From NCBI RefSeq assembly GCF_000376385.1, contig NZ_AQWN01000012.1, forward strand, positions 48,324 through 112,323: DNA of 64,000 bases, in the 5' to 3' direction. Every line of letters starts with the position of its first letter. Within the stretch, counting starts at the first letter, position 1. This document shows positions 1 through 10,652 of this stretch, piece by piece. The stretch comes from Desulfurispora thermophila DSM 16022. Its GTDB lineage: Bacteria > Bacillota > Desulfotomaculia > Desulfotomaculales > Desulfurisporaceae. A model generated the notes under the pieces. The model was not told the DNA's origin. It made no database searches and saw nothing but the letters and a program-made list of their open reading frames with translations. A program made the translations under genes and the position numbers.

Positions 1-773
1 CGGTATTTTTTAACCAGCAATCGCCTACGTTTCCGGGAACCTTTCTTTGTTTTGGAAATGGCCCGCTGATATTTGCACAATTCCTTGTTTCTCAACCGGT
101 TGAGTGACCGGAGCAGCCTGCCGCTGATCACTAAAGCATCATTGCCCTCGGTAATAGTTATGGCATGCACTTCGCCCGGGTCAATGGCCGCGGTAACGTC
201 GCCCCGGACTTTTGTCAGGGCCGGTTTTTCCACCGTTACGTGCAGCCAATATTGATTGCGGCGCCAGACCAGTTGCGCCTGATGGATTACGGCGCCGGCA
301 AGCCTTTCCGGCAGTTTTACCATCAGCGGTTCTGCGCCCCGGCCGTTGGAAAGCCTCAGTGTCCGTCCCATATGGGTGATGGCTGATTCTTTCCAGGTGA
401 CTGTGAAAAACCTTTTCCGCCGGTAGGGATATTTCCATGCGGTGCCGCCCTGTTTGTGCAATTCAGCAGTGCGCTCACAGCATTCGAAATAGGTTTCTAC
501 CACGGCTTGTACCGATTGGGAATGGATGTCGTATTTGCCTTTGAGCAGGCTTTTGATTGCGCCTTCTTTCAGCCAGTAATGATGCCTGCCGTATACCGTG
601 CGGTGAATGTTGCAGGTAGCGTTCCAGACTTTGGCCGCTTCCATTTGCAGATTGCGGGCCAAATTGATTTGCTCCTGGTTAAGGTGCAGGGGAAACTTTT
701 CCACCAGAATGTCCACGGATTGCTCGATGGTCCGTTTTAGTTTCTTGACCGCATTGTTTTTGCATCGACTCAT
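1..773 (-). CDS. tnpB: TnpB RNA-guided nuclease, N-terminal part (cut by window edge)
   Basis: Translation from the ATG at 773 gives about 257 residues without a stop to the window edge. A GGAGGGAGGTG ribosome site lies 5-6 bases upstream of the start. The protein shows the Lys/Arg-rich N-terminus of TnpB, a conserved Trp-Asn in the first helical part, and the start of the RuvC domain with IDPGEVHAIT, whose Asp would be the first catalytic acid. A basic stretch near RNKELCKYQRAISKTKKGS follows, as in IS1341/IS605 TnpB. The family cuts DNA with an RNA guide taken from the element's right end. Later RuvC acids and the zinc finger are off-window, so activity cannot be judged. Confidence 0.85.
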   Translation of the reverse strand, partial: MSRCKNNAVKKLKRTIEQSVDILVEKFPLHLNQEQINLARNLQMEAAKVWNATCNIHRTVYGRHHYWLKEGAIKSLLKGKYDIHSQSVQAVVETYFECCERTAELHKQGGTAWKYPYRRKRFFTVTWKESAITHMGRTLRLSNGRGAEPLMVKLPERLAGAVIHQAQLVWRRNQYWLHVTVEKPALTKVRGDVTAAIDPGEVHAITITEGNDALVISGRLLRSLNRLRNKELCKYQRAISKTKKGSRKRRRLLVKKY

Positions 774-897
774 TCGGTTTCACCTCCCTCCGGGGTGATT
801 TTTGGGCTTCGATGTATTTGCGAATAGTCTCGGCGCTTACGTTGCCGGCGGTGCCAATATTGATGTTGTAGACGCAGTGGTTTGTTTTTTCTTCCAT
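679..897 (-). pseudogene. tnpA remnant with internal deletion
   Basis: The 72-codon frame opens with an IS200/IS605 TnpA N-terminus (MEEKTNHCVYNIN) and passes directly into a TnpA-type C-terminus (IGTAGNVSAETIRKYIEAQK). The roughly 100 residues between, holding the HUH metal-binding motif and most of the fold, are missing; a full TnpA is about 130-150 residues. The frame then runs on into tnpB in another register until a stop at 679. An in-frame internal deletion best explains this. No catalytic function is possible. Confidence 0.75.
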
Positions 898-939
898 ACT
901 TCAATTATACCATAAGAGCAAATGTTTGGGCATATTTTT

Positions 940-1000
940 ATCGCCCTGTCGGGCGATGCCTCTTTCATCCCACCCCACAAGGGGGTGGGTTTTCAGAGGC
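940..1000. repeat. Nested hairpins at the IS end
   Basis: A 7-bp stem (ATCGCCC 940-946 with GGGCGAT 951-957) is followed by an 8-bp stem (CCCACCCC 969-976 with GGGGTGGG 982-989), which is enclosed by GCCTCT 958-963 and AGAGGC 995-1000. Such imperfect hairpins are the substrates TnpA recognises at IS200/IS605 ends. They lie at the expected left-end position, just upstream of the tnpA remnant. The exact cleavage site is not identifiable. Confidence 0.55.
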
Positions 1001-1097
1001 TGTTTCTATAAAAATATATATAAAAACACTGATAAATATATTAATATGGCATATAATATTATCAGGAATCTCCTGATGAAAGAAAGGATCTGATAAT

Positions 1098-1427
1098 ATG
1101 CCGGAAAAAATTACGGTCAGCAGTGTTCTGAATTCCCTTGTGCCAATTTCCCGGTTCAATAAGGGGGAGGCAAACAAAATCTTCGAAGAGGTTAGAGAAG
1201 CAGGCTTTAAGATTGTGTTGAAAAACAACACCCCGGCGTGCATACTCCTAAAGCCTGAGTTGTATGAGCAAATGCTGGAAACCATCGAGGAATACCGTCT
1301 GCTGCTGGAAGCCGAAAGACGGATGGAGAACGCAAAACCGGAGGACTTTATCCCGCAGGAGAAAGTTTTATCTGAGCTTGGCATAAATAAAGCGGATTTA
1401 GATAATACAGATTTGGAGATAGAGTAG
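1098..1427 (+). CDS. Phd/YefM-like antitoxin, apparently without toxin
   Basis: The 109-residue protein begins MPEKITVSSVLNSLVPISRFN and then has the FEEVREAGFKIVLKNNTPACILLKPELYEQML pattern in two blocks, which fits the Phd/YefM DNA-binding fold: an N-terminal beta-helix half that binds DNA and a helical, acidic C-terminus that normally grips the toxin. An AAAGGA ribosome site precedes the ATG. No RelE, Doc or PIN partner follows; the next structure is a terminator. It may be an orphan antitoxin or act on a toxin encoded elsewhere. Confidence 0.65.
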   Translation: MPEKITVSSVLNSLVPISRFNKGEANKIFEEVREAGFKIVLKNNTPACILLKPELYEQMLETIEEYRLLLEAERRMENAKPEDFIPQEKVLSELGINKADLDNTDLEIE

Positions 1428-1463
1428 CTTATGTGGTTTGAAAGTGGTAAAGGTTTAAATGCG

Positions 1464-1507
1464 TAGCCCCTTGCACTGCGGCAACAGTCCAAGGGGCTAT
1501 AATTTTA
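1464..1507 (+). terminator. Rho-independent terminator after the antitoxin
   Basis: A 10-bp perfect stem (TAGCCCCTTG 1464-1473 with CAAGGGGCTA 1490-1499) is followed by TAATTTTA. A second inverted repeat (GATACCTCG / CGAGGTATC, 1514-1537) lies just beyond and could serve clpB on the opposite strand. Confidence 0.65.
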
Positions 1508-1595
1508 TACCTCGATACCTCGGCATGGCGAGGTATCACGAGCCGTTCTGGTTACCAGTATGCCCACTTTTATTGGGGACAACTGTGATAGTATC

Positions 1596-4205
1596 TCAGG
1601 CTCCGCCCTTTGCCGCCCGCACCACCACCCGGCCGTCCTGCACACCTATGTGCACGCGGCTGCCGGGTGTGGCCTCGCCGGCCACCAGCAGGCGGCTTAA
1701 AGGCGTTTCCACGGCCTGTTGCACCAGCCGCTTTAAGGGCCGGGCGCCGAAGCCCGGGTCGTAGCCCTGGTTGGCCAAAAAGGTCAGGGCTTCGTCCGAC
1801 CAGGTGAGGGTGAGGTCGGCGCTTTCCTTGATGCGGGCGGCCAGGCGCTCCAGCACCAGGGCGGTGATCTGGCGCATGTGCTCCAGGCTCAGGGCGTGGA
1901 AGACCACCACTTCGTCCACCCGGTTTAAGAATTCGGGCCGGAACTGGCGGCGCAGCAGCTGCATCACCGCTTCCTTCATGGCGGTGTAATCCTGCACGCC
2001 GCGCCGGGCGAAGTCCAGGATTTCCTGGCTGCCGATGTTGGAGGTCATGATGATCACCGTGTTCTTGAAGTCCACCGTGCGCCCCTTGCCGTCGGTGAGC
2101 CGCCCGTCGTCCAGGATCTGCAGCATAATATTGAACACATCGGGGTGGGCCTTTTCTATTTCGTCAAAGAGCACCACGCTGTAGGGGCGGCGGCGCACCG
2201 CTTCGGTGAGCTGGCCGCCTTCGTCGTAGCCCACATAGCCGGGCGGGGCGCCAATCAGCCGGGCTACGGCGTGTTTTTCCATGTATTCCGACATGTCCAG
2301 GCGGATCATGTTGCGTTCGTCGTCAAAGAGGGCCTGGGCCAGGGTGCGAGCCAGTTCGGTTTTGCCCACGCCGGTGGGCCCCAGGAAGATGAAACTGCCG
2401 ATGGGGCGGTTGGGGTCCTTGATGCCGGCCCGCGCCCGCAGTACGGCGTCGGCCACGGCTTTGACGGCCTGGTCCTGGCCGATCACCCGCTCGTGCAGCA
2501 CTTCCTCCAGGCGGAGCAGTTTTTGCTTTTCGCCCTCCATGAGGCGGCTGACCGGGATGCCGGTCCAGCGGCTGACCACGGCGGCAATCTCGGCTTCGTC
2601 CACTTCTTCCTTCAGCAACATGTTGTGCTTCTGCTTGCCGGCCAGGCGCTCTTCCTCGGCTTTGAGGCGGCGCTCCAGGTCGTGCAGGCGGCCGTATTTG
2701 AGCTCGGCCATGCGGTTTAGGTCGTATTCCCGCTCGGCCTTTTCAATTTCCAGCTTGGTGTCCTCGATTTCCTTCTTCAGCTGGCGCAGGCGGGAGATGG
2801 TTTGCTTTTCGGTCTGCCACTGGGCCTGCATGGCCGCGGCGGCGGCTTTCAAATCGGCCAGCTGGGCCTGTAGTTTTTTCAGCCGCTCCTGGGAGGCCGG
2901 GTCGTCCTCTTTCTTCAGGGCGGCCTCTTCAATTTCCAGCTGCATCACCTGGCGGGTGATCTCATCCAGCTCGGCGGGCAGGCTGTCGATCTCGTTGCGC
3001 AGGCGGGCCGCAGCTTCATCCACCAGGTCGATGGCCTTGTCGGGCAGGAAGCGGTCGGAGATGTAGCGGTCCGAGAGCACGGCGGCCGCCACCAGAGCGC
3101 TGTCCTTGATGCGCACGCCGTGGTGCACTTCGTAGCGCTCTTTTAAACCGCGCAGGATGGAAATGGTGTCCTGCACCGAGGGCGGCTGCACCAGCACGGG
3201 CTGGAAGCGCCGTTCCAGGGCGGCGTCCTTTTCGATGTGTTTGCGGTATTCGTCCAGTGTGGTGGCGCCGATGGCCCGCAACTCGCCCCGGGCCAGCATG
3301 GGCTTTAGGAGGTTGCCGGCGTCCATGGCCCCTTCGGCCGCGCCGGCTCCCACCACGGTGTGCAGTTCGTCGATGAACAGGATGATGCGCCCTTCGGACT
3401 GCTGCACTTCTTTGAGCACGGCTTTGAGGCGCTCCTCAAATTCGCCCCGGTATTTGGCGCCGGCAATCAGGGCGCCCATGTCCAGGGCGATGATGCGCTT
3501 GTTTTTCAGCCCCTCGGGCACGTCGCCGGCCACAATGCGCCGGGCCAGGCCCTCCACAATGGCGGTTTTGCCCACGCCGGGCTCGCCGATGAGCACCGGG
3601 TTGTTTTTGGTGCGGCGGGAGAGTATCTCCATGGTGCGGCGGATTTCCTCGTCCCGGCCGATCACCGGGTCCAGTTTGCCGGCGGCGGCCAGCTGGGTGA
3701 GATCGCGGCCGTATTTTTCCAGGGCTTCGTAGGTTTCCTCCGGGTTGTCGCTGGTGACGCGCTGGTTGCCCCGCACGGCGCGCAGGGCCTGCAGGATGCC
3801 GTCGCGGCGGGCGCCGGCGGCGGCCAGCGCTTCTTTTAGTTCGGGTTCGCCTTCATCTAGAAGGGCCAGCAGCAGGTGCTCGGTGCTGATGTACTGGTCC
3901 TTCATCTCGCGGGCTTCTTTTTCCGCCCGGGCCAGGACGCGGGCCAGGGCTGGGCTTAAGTGCAGTCCCCCGCCCGCGCCGTGCACGGCGGGCTGGCGGG
4001 AGAGCAGCGCGCGGGTTTTATGCAAAAGGCCGTCCGGGTCGCCCCCGGCCTGCTGCAGCAGGCGCGGCACCAGCCCGCCCTCCTGTTCCAAAAGGGCTAA
4101 AAGCAGGTGTTTGCCGGTGAGTTCCTGGTGGTGTTTTTCCAGGGCCAGGTTCTGGGCGGCCATGATGGCCTCGCGGGATTTCTGGGTGTAGCGGTTAAGG
4201 TCCAT
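1596..4205 (-). CDS. clpB: ClpB disaggregase
   Basis: This 869-residue Hsp100 ATPase has the full ClpB layout: a Clp N-domain repeat (about 1-145), AAA-1 with Walker A GEPGVGKT at 207-214, a long coiled-coil middle domain (about 400-525, rich in Glu, Lys and Leu), AAA-2 with GPTGVGKT near 610, and the D2-small C-terminal domain. The coiled coil marks it as ClpB rather than ClpA/ClpC. It works in the cytoplasm with DnaK/DnaJ to extract proteins from aggregates. It is the last gene of the dnaK-dnaJ-clpB set, 46 bases after the DnaJ-like gene, so the three are probably co-transcribed. Confidence 0.97.
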   Translation of the reverse strand: MDLNRYTQKSREAIMAAQNLALEKHHQELTGKHLLLALLEQEGGLVPRLLQQAGGDPDGLLHKTRALLSRQPAVHGAGGGLHLSPALARVLARAEKEAREMKDQYISTEHLLLALLDEGEPELKEALAAAGARRDGILQALRAVRGNQRVTSDNPEETYEALEKYGRDLTQLAAAGKLDPVIGRDEEIRRTMEILSRRTKNNPVLIGEPGVGKTAIVEGLARRIVAGDVPEGLKNKRIIALDMGALIAGAKYRGEFEERLKAVLKEVQQSEGRIILFIDELHTVVGAGAAEGAMDAGNLLKPMLARGELRAIGATTLDEYRKHIEKDAALERRFQPVLVQPPSVQDTISILRGLKERYEVHHGVRIKDSALVAAAVLSDRYISDRFLPDKAIDLVDEAAARLRNEIDSLPAELDEITRQVMQLEIEEAALKKEDDPASQERLKKLQAQLADLKAAAAAMQAQWQTEKQTISRLRQLKKEIEDTKLEIEKAEREYDLNRMAELKYGRLHDLERRLKAEEERLAGKQKHNMLLKEEVDEAEIAAVVSRWTGIPVSRLMEGEKQKLLRLEEVLHERVIGQDQAVKAVADAVLRARAGIKDPNRPIGSFIFLGPTGVGKTELARTLAQALFDDERNMIRLDMSEYMEKHAVARLIGAPPGYVGYDEGGQLTEAVRRRPYSVVLFDEIEKAHPDVFNIMLQILDDGRLTDGKGRTVDFKNTVIIMTSNIGSQEILDFARRGVQDYTAMKEAVMQLLRRQFRPEFLNRVDEVVVFHALSLEHMRQITALVLERLAARIKESADLTLTWSDEALTFLANQGYDPGFGARPLKRLVQQAVETPLSRLLVAGEATPGSRVHIGVQDGRVVVRAAKGGA

Positions 4206-4251
4206 TATATTGCCCCCCTTTCGCTATTGCTGATTTGCGTTCATTTTGTGG

Positions 4252-5262
4252 CTATCTTCTGCCCAGGCGCAATTTGGCCAGTTGCCTGTACAGTTCCCGT
4301 TCTTCCTCCGAGAGGTGTGCGGGCAGGTCAATGGCTATCTGCACGTACTGGTCACCCCGGCCGCCGCCCTTGATGGGCCAGCCCTTGCCCTTCAGGCGCA
4401 GCTTTTTGCCGCTGCGCATGCCGGGCGGTACGCTCACGGCGACCGGGCCGTCCAGGGTGGGCACGGTGATCTTGTCGCCCAGGGCGGCCTGGTCCGGGGT
4501 GATGGTAGCCGTGCTGTGGATGTCGCTGCCCTGCAGCTGGAATTGCGGGTGGGGCAGCAGCTTTACTTTTAAGTACAGGTCGCCGCGCGCACCGCCCGCC
4601 GCCCCCTCCCCGCCCTGCCCTTTCAGGCGGATGCGGCTGCCCTCGCTCAAAGCGGGCGGGATTTTCACTTCCAGCGTTCTGGTCTGGGGCAGGCTGCCCG
4701 TGCCGCCGCAGCGCGGGCAGAGGCCGGCTGCCGAAAGGCCGGCGCCGCCGCACTGGGGGCAGGGCTGGGAGGTGTTGAGCTGGATGGTTTTGCTACCGCC
4801 CCGGTAGGCTTCCTCCAGGGTCAGTTCCAGTTCGCTCTCCATGTCCCGGCCGCGCCGCGCCCGGGGGGTGCGGCGGGTGCGCCGGGCAGCGTTAAAAGCG
4901 GCATCCCGGCCGAAGAGCATTTCAAAGAAATCGGAAAAGCCGCTGCCAAAGCCCGTGAAGTCGGCCGGGTCGCCCTGGTAGAAGAAAAAGTCGCCCATGT
5001 CGGGCGGCGGCTGCCACTCCTGGCCGGCCTGCCAGCCCGCGCCCAGCCGGTCGTATTTGGCGCGCTTTTCCGGGTCACTGAGCACTTCGTAGGCTTCGTT
5101 GATCTGCTTGAATTTTTCTTCGGCCTGTTGTTTTTCCTTGGGGTCGGTGAACAGGTCGGGGTGGTACTGGCGGGCCAGCTTGCGGTAGGCGGCTTTGATC
5201 TCCTTGTCGCTGGCGCCGCGCTCCACGCCCAGTATTTGATAGTAGTCCTGAAATGCCGGCAT
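4252..5262 (-). CDS. DnaJ-family co-chaperone with a single zinc-binding pair
   Basis: The 336 residues start with a J domain (HPD at about 34-36 in QYHPDLF, needed to stimulate DnaK ATPase), then a Gly/Phe-rich stretch (about 90-115) and the DnaJ C-terminal substrate-binding halves. Between them are only two CxxCxGxG units ([16 protein letters not shown]), enough for one zinc site, whereas canonical DnaJ has four units and two sites and is about 375-380 residues. It is therefore intermediate between DnaJ and CbpA types. It lies between dnaK and clpB. A canonical dnaJ may exist elsewhere. Confidence 0.9.
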   Translation of the reverse strand: MPAFQDYYQILGVERGASDKEIKAAYRKLARQYHPDLFTDPKEKQQAEEKFKQINEAYEVLSDPEKRAKYDRLGAGWQAGQEWQPPPDMGDFFFYQGDPADFTGFGSGFSDFFEMLFGRDAAFNAARRTRRTPRARRGRDMESELELTLEEAYRGGSKTIQLNTSQPCPQCGGAGLSAAGLCPRCGGTGSLPQTRTLEVKIPPALSEGSRIRLKGQGGEGAAGGARGDLYLKVKLLPHPQFQLQGSDIHSTATITPDQAALGDKITVPTLDGPVAVSVPPGMRSGKKLRLKGKGWPIKGGGRGDQYVQIAIDLPAHLSEEERELYRQLAKLRLGRR

Positions 5263-5402
5263 GTGGTTTCACCACCTTTGTGTTTGCCAAAAGCCAACAT
5301 TGGGCCGCGTTTTCCCCGCTCGCCCGAACTCCGCGCCGGGTAGCACTGGCGGCTCGGCTGCGGGCGGGCCGGGCCGCCCCGGATTCGACATCCTGTCTCA
5401 AC

Positions 5403-5504
5403 CGGGGCTGGCGCGGACATCCTATCCGCGCCTCCCGGCCCGCTTCCGCATCCTCGCCGAGTGCTACGGCCGGCTCTCCGTACGGGCTCGCTCAGGAAAA
5501 TCGC
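5403..5504 (-). repeat. Dispersed ~100-bp repeat, copy A
   Basis: Read on the minus strand, this stretch in the dnaK-dnaJ gap closely matches 49397-49499 on the plus strand over about 100 bp, by eye near 80% identity. Shared blocks include TTCCTGAGCGAGCCCGT at one end and GCGGGCCGGGAGGCGCGGA with GATGTCCGCGCCAGCCCC at the other. In the 49-kb copy the last part folds as a 10-bp hairpin (GGCGCGGACA / TGTCCGCGCC). A 17-bp piece of it recurs at 10585-10601. No coding potential is seen. Confidence 0.6.
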
Positions 5505-5528
5505 GGCCGGTCAACGCTTGTGCTGCCA

Positions 5529-7430
<1,902 letters not shown>

Positions 7431-7564
7431 TGTCCAGACCTCCTTTGAATAATTTGATACTGGTTTGGTTGTCCCGGACCGGTGTTTTTTCTCCGGCTTT
7501 TTTATTGATTAGGGAAATTTCACCTTATTAGTATTGCCCGGAAACTGCCGGCCCATAATCTGAT

Positions 7565-7581
7565 ATTGACTATCCTTGACT
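7565..7581 (-). promoter_or_regulatory. CtsR-like operator upstream of dnaK
   Basis: On the minus strand the sequence reads AGTCAAG-GAT-AGTCAAT, two heptamers three bases apart. The CtsR consensus is RGTCAAA-NAN-RGTCAAA, so spacing and core match, with one mismatch at the last base of each heptamer. CtsR represses clp and other heat-shock genes in Gram-positive bacteria. It lies about 135 bp upstream of the dnaK start. Confidence 0.6.
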
Positions 7582-7764
7582 ATAATATTGGACTGTTTTT
7601 TGTTGGAAGGCAAGAACCGAATTTATTGATAGTCACTTAAATTTGCTGGTTATGGTGCGTTATCAGAAAATATAATGTTGTATTTGATAAAATTGTTAAC
7701 TTTCAATTGCCAGCACCCAAAACTAATAAATACAATCGCGCCGGATCGCTTGAATAAAGAGAAA

Positions 7765-7797
7765 TTGATAAAAGAAAGGGCTGCCGCAGGGCAGCCC
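7765..7797 (-). terminator. Terminator after the AhpD-like gene
   Basis: A perfect stem (GGGCTGCC 7778-7785 with GGCAGCCC 7790-7797) is followed on the minus strand by TTTCTTTTAT. It lies about 77 bases after the stop of the minus-strand gene at 7874. Confidence 0.7.
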
Positions 7798-7873
7798 GAA
7801 GGAAAAAAATGCTTGTATGTAGCTTTAATACTCCAGTCACTAGCTTTGGGCCGGGCGGGCTAAACTATTTCGT

Positions 7874-8197
7874 CTACTCCTCCCCCAGCAGTTTGAGCAC
7901 CTCGGTGGAATAGGCCACGGCCGGGCCGCCGCCCATGAGCATGGCCACGCTGGCCGCTTCCAGGATTTCCTGCCGGCTGGCCCCCAGCTCTTTGGCCCGC
8001 TTGACGTGGTGGGCGATGCAGTAGGAGCAGCGGACGGCTACGGCGATGCCCACGGCAATCAGCTCTTTTTGTTTGGCGGAAAGGACGCCGTCTTTGATCA
8101 CCGCACCGTGCAATTGCATAAAGCCCTTCATTACCTCAGGCAGTTCCCGCGCCAGCTGCATTTCCAGACTGGGGCTGTGGTGTTTTTCACAGGACAT
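7874..8197 (-). CDS. AhpD-like carboxymuconolactone decarboxylase family protein
   Basis: The 107-residue all-helical protein contains the CMD/AhpD core with CSYCIAHHVKRAKELGAS, a CxxC redox pair followed by His, as in AhpD-type peroxidase partners. The usual length is 100-120 residues. Start: ATG with GAGGAGGT upstream. It is monocistronic with its own terminator. A thiol-disulfide or peroxide-defence role follows from the family; the substrate cannot be told from sequence. Confidence 0.88.
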   Translation of the reverse strand: MSCEKHHSPSLEMQLARELPEVMKGFMQLHGAVIKDGVLSAKQKELIAVGIAVAVRCSYCIAHHVKRAKELGASRQEILEAASVAMLMGGGPAVAYSTEVLKLLGEE

Positions 8198-8296
8198 GGG
8201 TTTTACCTCCTCGCATGTATTATTTCTTCTTTCTGCAAGATTCCCCGCATGGCGATATAATATCCTTTTCTCAATAATCTCCTGCCGTTTTTCTGC

Positions 8297-8749
8297 TCAA
8301 AGCTCTTTAAGCCACCGCACATATTTCCTGCGGCCATTTAGCTGGTTTATTAATTTTTCATCGCACGTCCAGTATTCGCACATCTCTCCAGTTCTTTCCG
8401 TCACCACTTCAGCAACAGCGAGGAATGACGCATCGTACAGAGTAGGCAAATCGAAATAGCGACTGATTTTCCATGCTTGCTCCATTACCGCATCGTCCGA
8501 CAAATACTCAATCCCCGGGAAATTCCTGAACTCAAGCCACAGATCGTTCGCCTCCTGTACGGTCAGTTTGTTTACCCTGCGCATCTTTCTGAGAACACTA
8601 CCCACTTCTGCCCAGGCAAACGCCGGGAGAACAATAAGCTGTCCACTGAGAACCACCTTGTCCAGTAAAGCCAGTGCTTTGTCTGTATCCTCTTCTTCCA
8701 CCAGGGTTTTCACCAGTACGGATGTGTCCAAACATATATATCTACTCAT
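8297..8749 (-). CDS. PIN-domain toxin (VapC-like)
   Basis: The 150-residue protein has PIN-domain features: CLDTSVLVKTL at the N-terminus (first acidic residue), AWAEVGSVLRK (Glu), and the late acidic block near LYDASFLAVAE and YWTCDEKLIN. PIN toxins cleave RNA through an Mg-binding acidic cluster. Its start overlaps the end of the antitoxin gene by 8 bases, the usual translational coupling of such pairs. Confidence 0.88.
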   Translation of the reverse strand: MSRYICLDTSVLVKTLVEEEDTDKALALLDKVVLSGQLIVLPAFAWAEVGSVLRKMRRVNKLTVQEANDLWLEFRNFPGIEYLSDDAVMEQAWKISRYFDLPTLYDASFLAVAEVVTERTGEMCEYWTCDEKLINQLNGRRKYVRWLKEL

Positions 8750-9047
8750 GGCGTCCCGGTCTTTCTCTCAACTCCCGTACAATTTGAGTAGAATCGCTCC
8801 ACTTTCCTCTTCTGGCAATTTTAGCCCTGAGTTGAGCTATTTTTCCCAGGCGTTCTATTCTGGCTTTTTTTAACATTTCTAATTCAGATCCGCTTGCCTT
8901 TTGCATATTCTCGAACGTTTCTGCATCGATCAAATACGCTACAGGCCTGGAACGCTGCAAGATGGCAACCGGCTCTCTGGTTTTACTTATTTCCAGTAAA
9001 ACTTTGCGTATGCTTACTCTCAGATCGGTTACATTCACCATGCGCAT
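8742..9047 (-). CDS. Phd/VapB-type antitoxin of the PIN toxin
   Basis: The start is placed at the ATG at 9047 (MRMVNVTDLRVSI), with AGGAG eight bases upstream; an earlier ATG at 9071 would place that site inside the gene. The 101-residue protein has the Phd-like N-terminal fold (VNVTDLR...EPVAILQRSRPVAYLIDAETFENM) and a basic helical C-terminus that should wrap the toxin. It lies directly upstream of and overlaps the PIN gene. The AT-rich upstream area with GTATTATAGTATATTAT is a likely autoregulated promoter. Confidence 0.82.
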   Translation of the reverse strand: MRMVNVTDLRVSIRKVLLEISKTREPVAILQRSRPVAYLIDAETFENMQKASGSELEMLKKARIERLGKIAQLRAKIARRGKWSDSTQIVRELRERPGRHE

Positions 9048-9139
9048 TGCATACACTCCTGAATGTAGCATTGAGTGTATTATAGTATATTATGGAAATG
9101 TTTGCAATATTTCTAAGTTCATGGTCAAGCTCTAACAGA

Positions 9140-9190
9140 AATAATAATAAAGCCCGGGGAAGTGCCTTTTTATGGTCACTGACCCGGGTT
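9140..9190 (-). terminator. Probable terminator of the ior-paaK operon
   Basis: On the minus strand CCCGGG (9188-9183) pairs with CCCGGG (9058-type arm at 9158-9153), with an inner AGTG/CACT stem, followed by TTTATTATTATT. It starts 14 bases beyond the paaK stop. Confidence 0.5.
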
Positions 9191-9201
9191 TCATTGATAT
9201 C

Positions 9202-10548
9202 TTACTCCTCCCGCAGATCATACACCCGCTTGCTTTTCTTTTCGCTGCGCGGCAGGCTGCCGCAGGGCACTACCTCTACATCCACCAGCACGCCGATGCG
9301 CGCTTTGATGTTGCGCCGGCAGCTTTCCGCCACCTGTGCCGGGTCGAAGCCGGCTTCGCCTTCCACTTTCAGCAGCATGTTGTCTTTGCCCTGATGGCGG
9401 GTGAGGATGATCTGGTATTCGCTGCTGGCTCCCGGCGTCTGGCGCAGCACGTGGTCGATCTGGCCGGGATAGATGTTTACGCCCTTGATTTTGATCATGT
9501 CGTCGGTGCGGCCCAGCACCCGCTGGATGGTGGGGTAGGGACTGCCGCAGGGACAGGGCGCGGGTTCAATGGCCGTGATGTCGTGGGTGCGGTAGCGCAA
9601 AAGGGGCATGCCCTCCTTGGTCAGGGTGGTGATGACCAGTTCGCCCTGCTGGCCGGGGGGCAGCTGTTTGCCCGTGGCCGGGTCGATGATCTCAAAAAGC
9701 AAGTGGTCATACCAGTAGTGCAGGCCGCGGTGCTGCGGGCAGTCGATGGCGATGCCCGGACCGTAAATCTCGGTCAGGCCGTAGATGTCGAAGGTTTCGA
9801 TGCCCAAAAGTTCTTCAATGCGGGCGCGCATTTTTTCGCCCCAGCGCTCCGAGCCGAAAATGCCCTTTTGGAGGGCTATTTTATTTTGCAGGCCGCGCCG
9901 GGCCACTTCTTCGGCCAGCAGCAGGCCGTAGGAGGAGGTGCCGATGAGCACGGTGCTTTTCAGGTCCACCAGCATTTCCAGCTGTTTTTCCGTGTTGCCT
10001 GGCCCGGTGGGTACGGCCATGGCTCCCAGCCTTTCCACGCCGGCCTGGAAGCCGATGCCGGCCGTCCACAGGCCGTAGCCCGGCGTGATCTGCACCCGGT
10101 CGCGCCTGCCTATCCCGGCCAGGGCCAGGCAGCGGGCCATCATCTCGGCCCAGACGTTTACATCGCCGGCCGTGTAGGGCACGATGACCGGTTTACCCGT
10201 GGTGCCCGAGGAGGAGTGGATGCGTACCACCTGCTCTTCGGGCACGGCCATGAGTCCCAGCGGGTAGGCGTCGCGCAGTTCGCTCTTGCTGGTGAAGGGC
10301 ACCCGCTCCAGATCGGCCATGGTCTTGATGCCGGCCGGGTCCACGCCGGCCTGGTCCAGTTTGCGCCGGTAAAAGGGAGAGCTCAAATACAGGCGGGGGA
10401 TGAACTGGCGCAGCTGTTGTTCCTGGAAATGGAATATGGCGTCCAGCGCCGGGGGTTTTTCCTGTGAGAGCTGCAGGGCCATATGGACACCCGATCTGGT
10501 GCGCTGTGAGGCCGGGGTGGCTTTCAAGCGCACAGCCGGGCTTTGCAC
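9202..10548 (-). CDS. paaK: Phenylacetate-CoA ligase (PaaK family)
   Basis: The AMP-forming ligase shows the ATP loop SSSGTTGKP, the LTEIYGPG motif, the YRTHDIT hinge and the C-terminal GRTDDMIKIKGVNIYPGQ block typical of PaaK. It activates phenylacetate or a related aryl-acetate to its CoA thioester. With iorAB just upstream it belongs to an aromatic amino-acid (2-oxoacid) pathway. Length 448 from the GTG at 10548, where AAGGAG sits immediately before the start; a later GTG at 10533 or the ATG at 10482 (426 residues, close to the usual 430) are real alternatives. Confidence 0.92.
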   Translation of the reverse strand: MQSPAVRLKATPASQRTRSGVHMALQLSQEKPPALDAIFHFQEQQLRQFIPRLYLSSPFYRRKLDQAGVDPAGIKTMADLERVPFTSKSELRDAYPLGLMAVPEEQVVRIHSSSGTTGKPVIVPYTAGDVNVWAEMMARCLALAGIGRRDRVQITPGYGLWTAGIGFQAGVERLGAMAVPTGPGNTEKQLEMLVDLKSTVLIGTSSYGLLLAEEVARRGLQNKIALQKGIFGSERWGEKMRARIEELLGIETFDIYGLTEIYGPGIAIDCPQHRGLHYWYDHLLFEIIDPATGKQLPPGQQGELVITTLTKEGMPLLRYRTHDITAIEPAPCPCGSPYPTIQRVLGRTDDMIKIKGVNIYPGQIDHVLRQTPGASSEYQIILTRHQGKDNMLLKVEGEAGFDPAQVAESCRRNIKARIGVLVDVEVVPCGSLPRSEKKSKRVYDLREE

Positions 10549-10584
10549 CTCCTTGTGGTGTTTTAACGTCGTGCCCGGTGTATC

Positions 10585-10601
10585 TTTCCTGAGCGAGCCC
10601 G
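10585..10601 (+). repeat. Short copy of the dispersed repeat
   Basis: TTTCCTGAGCGAGCCCG is identical to the corresponding block of the ~100-bp repeat at 49397-49499 and, but for its first base or so, to the block at 5403-5504. It lies in the gap between iorB and paaK. The rest of the repeat is absent. Confidence 0.45.
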
Positions 10602-10652
10602 GTAAATAATTTAAGGTGAGCTAAGGATGCACACTTGTGATTGGTTTGCAGA

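Larger units (their letters stand above)
1..1000 (-). mobile_element. IS200/IS605-family element, left part, defective
   Basis: The first kilobase holds the accessory gene tnpB (running off the window) and, directly upstream and overlapping it, a tnpA gene that has lost its middle. Upstream of tnpA lie two hairpins typical of the subterminal structures of this family. Since the single-strand transposase TnpA is non-functional here, the copy could move only with TnpA supplied elsewhere. The other end, where a guide RNA for TnpB would be expected, is outside the window. Confidence 0.7.
7431..7873. other. dnaK upstream region
   Basis: This is a 443-bp AT-rich gap between two minus-strand genes. 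It contains a CtsR-like operator and, at its far end, the terminator of the AhpD-like gene. No CIRCE element (TTAGCACTC inverted repeat) is visible. A TTCCAA / TTATAG pair 17 bp apart just upstream of the operator could be the promoter, but the match is weak. No gene is supported here. Confidence 0.5.

Noticed and set aside
7431..7700. CIRCE (HrcA) element upstream of dnaK
   Set aside because: No TTAGCACTC / GAGTGCTAA dyad was found on either strand.
9172..10467. Long plus-strand open frame (431 codons)
   Set aside because: It is the antisense of paaK; GC-rich codon bias leaves long stop-free shadows. It has no ribosome site or family motif.
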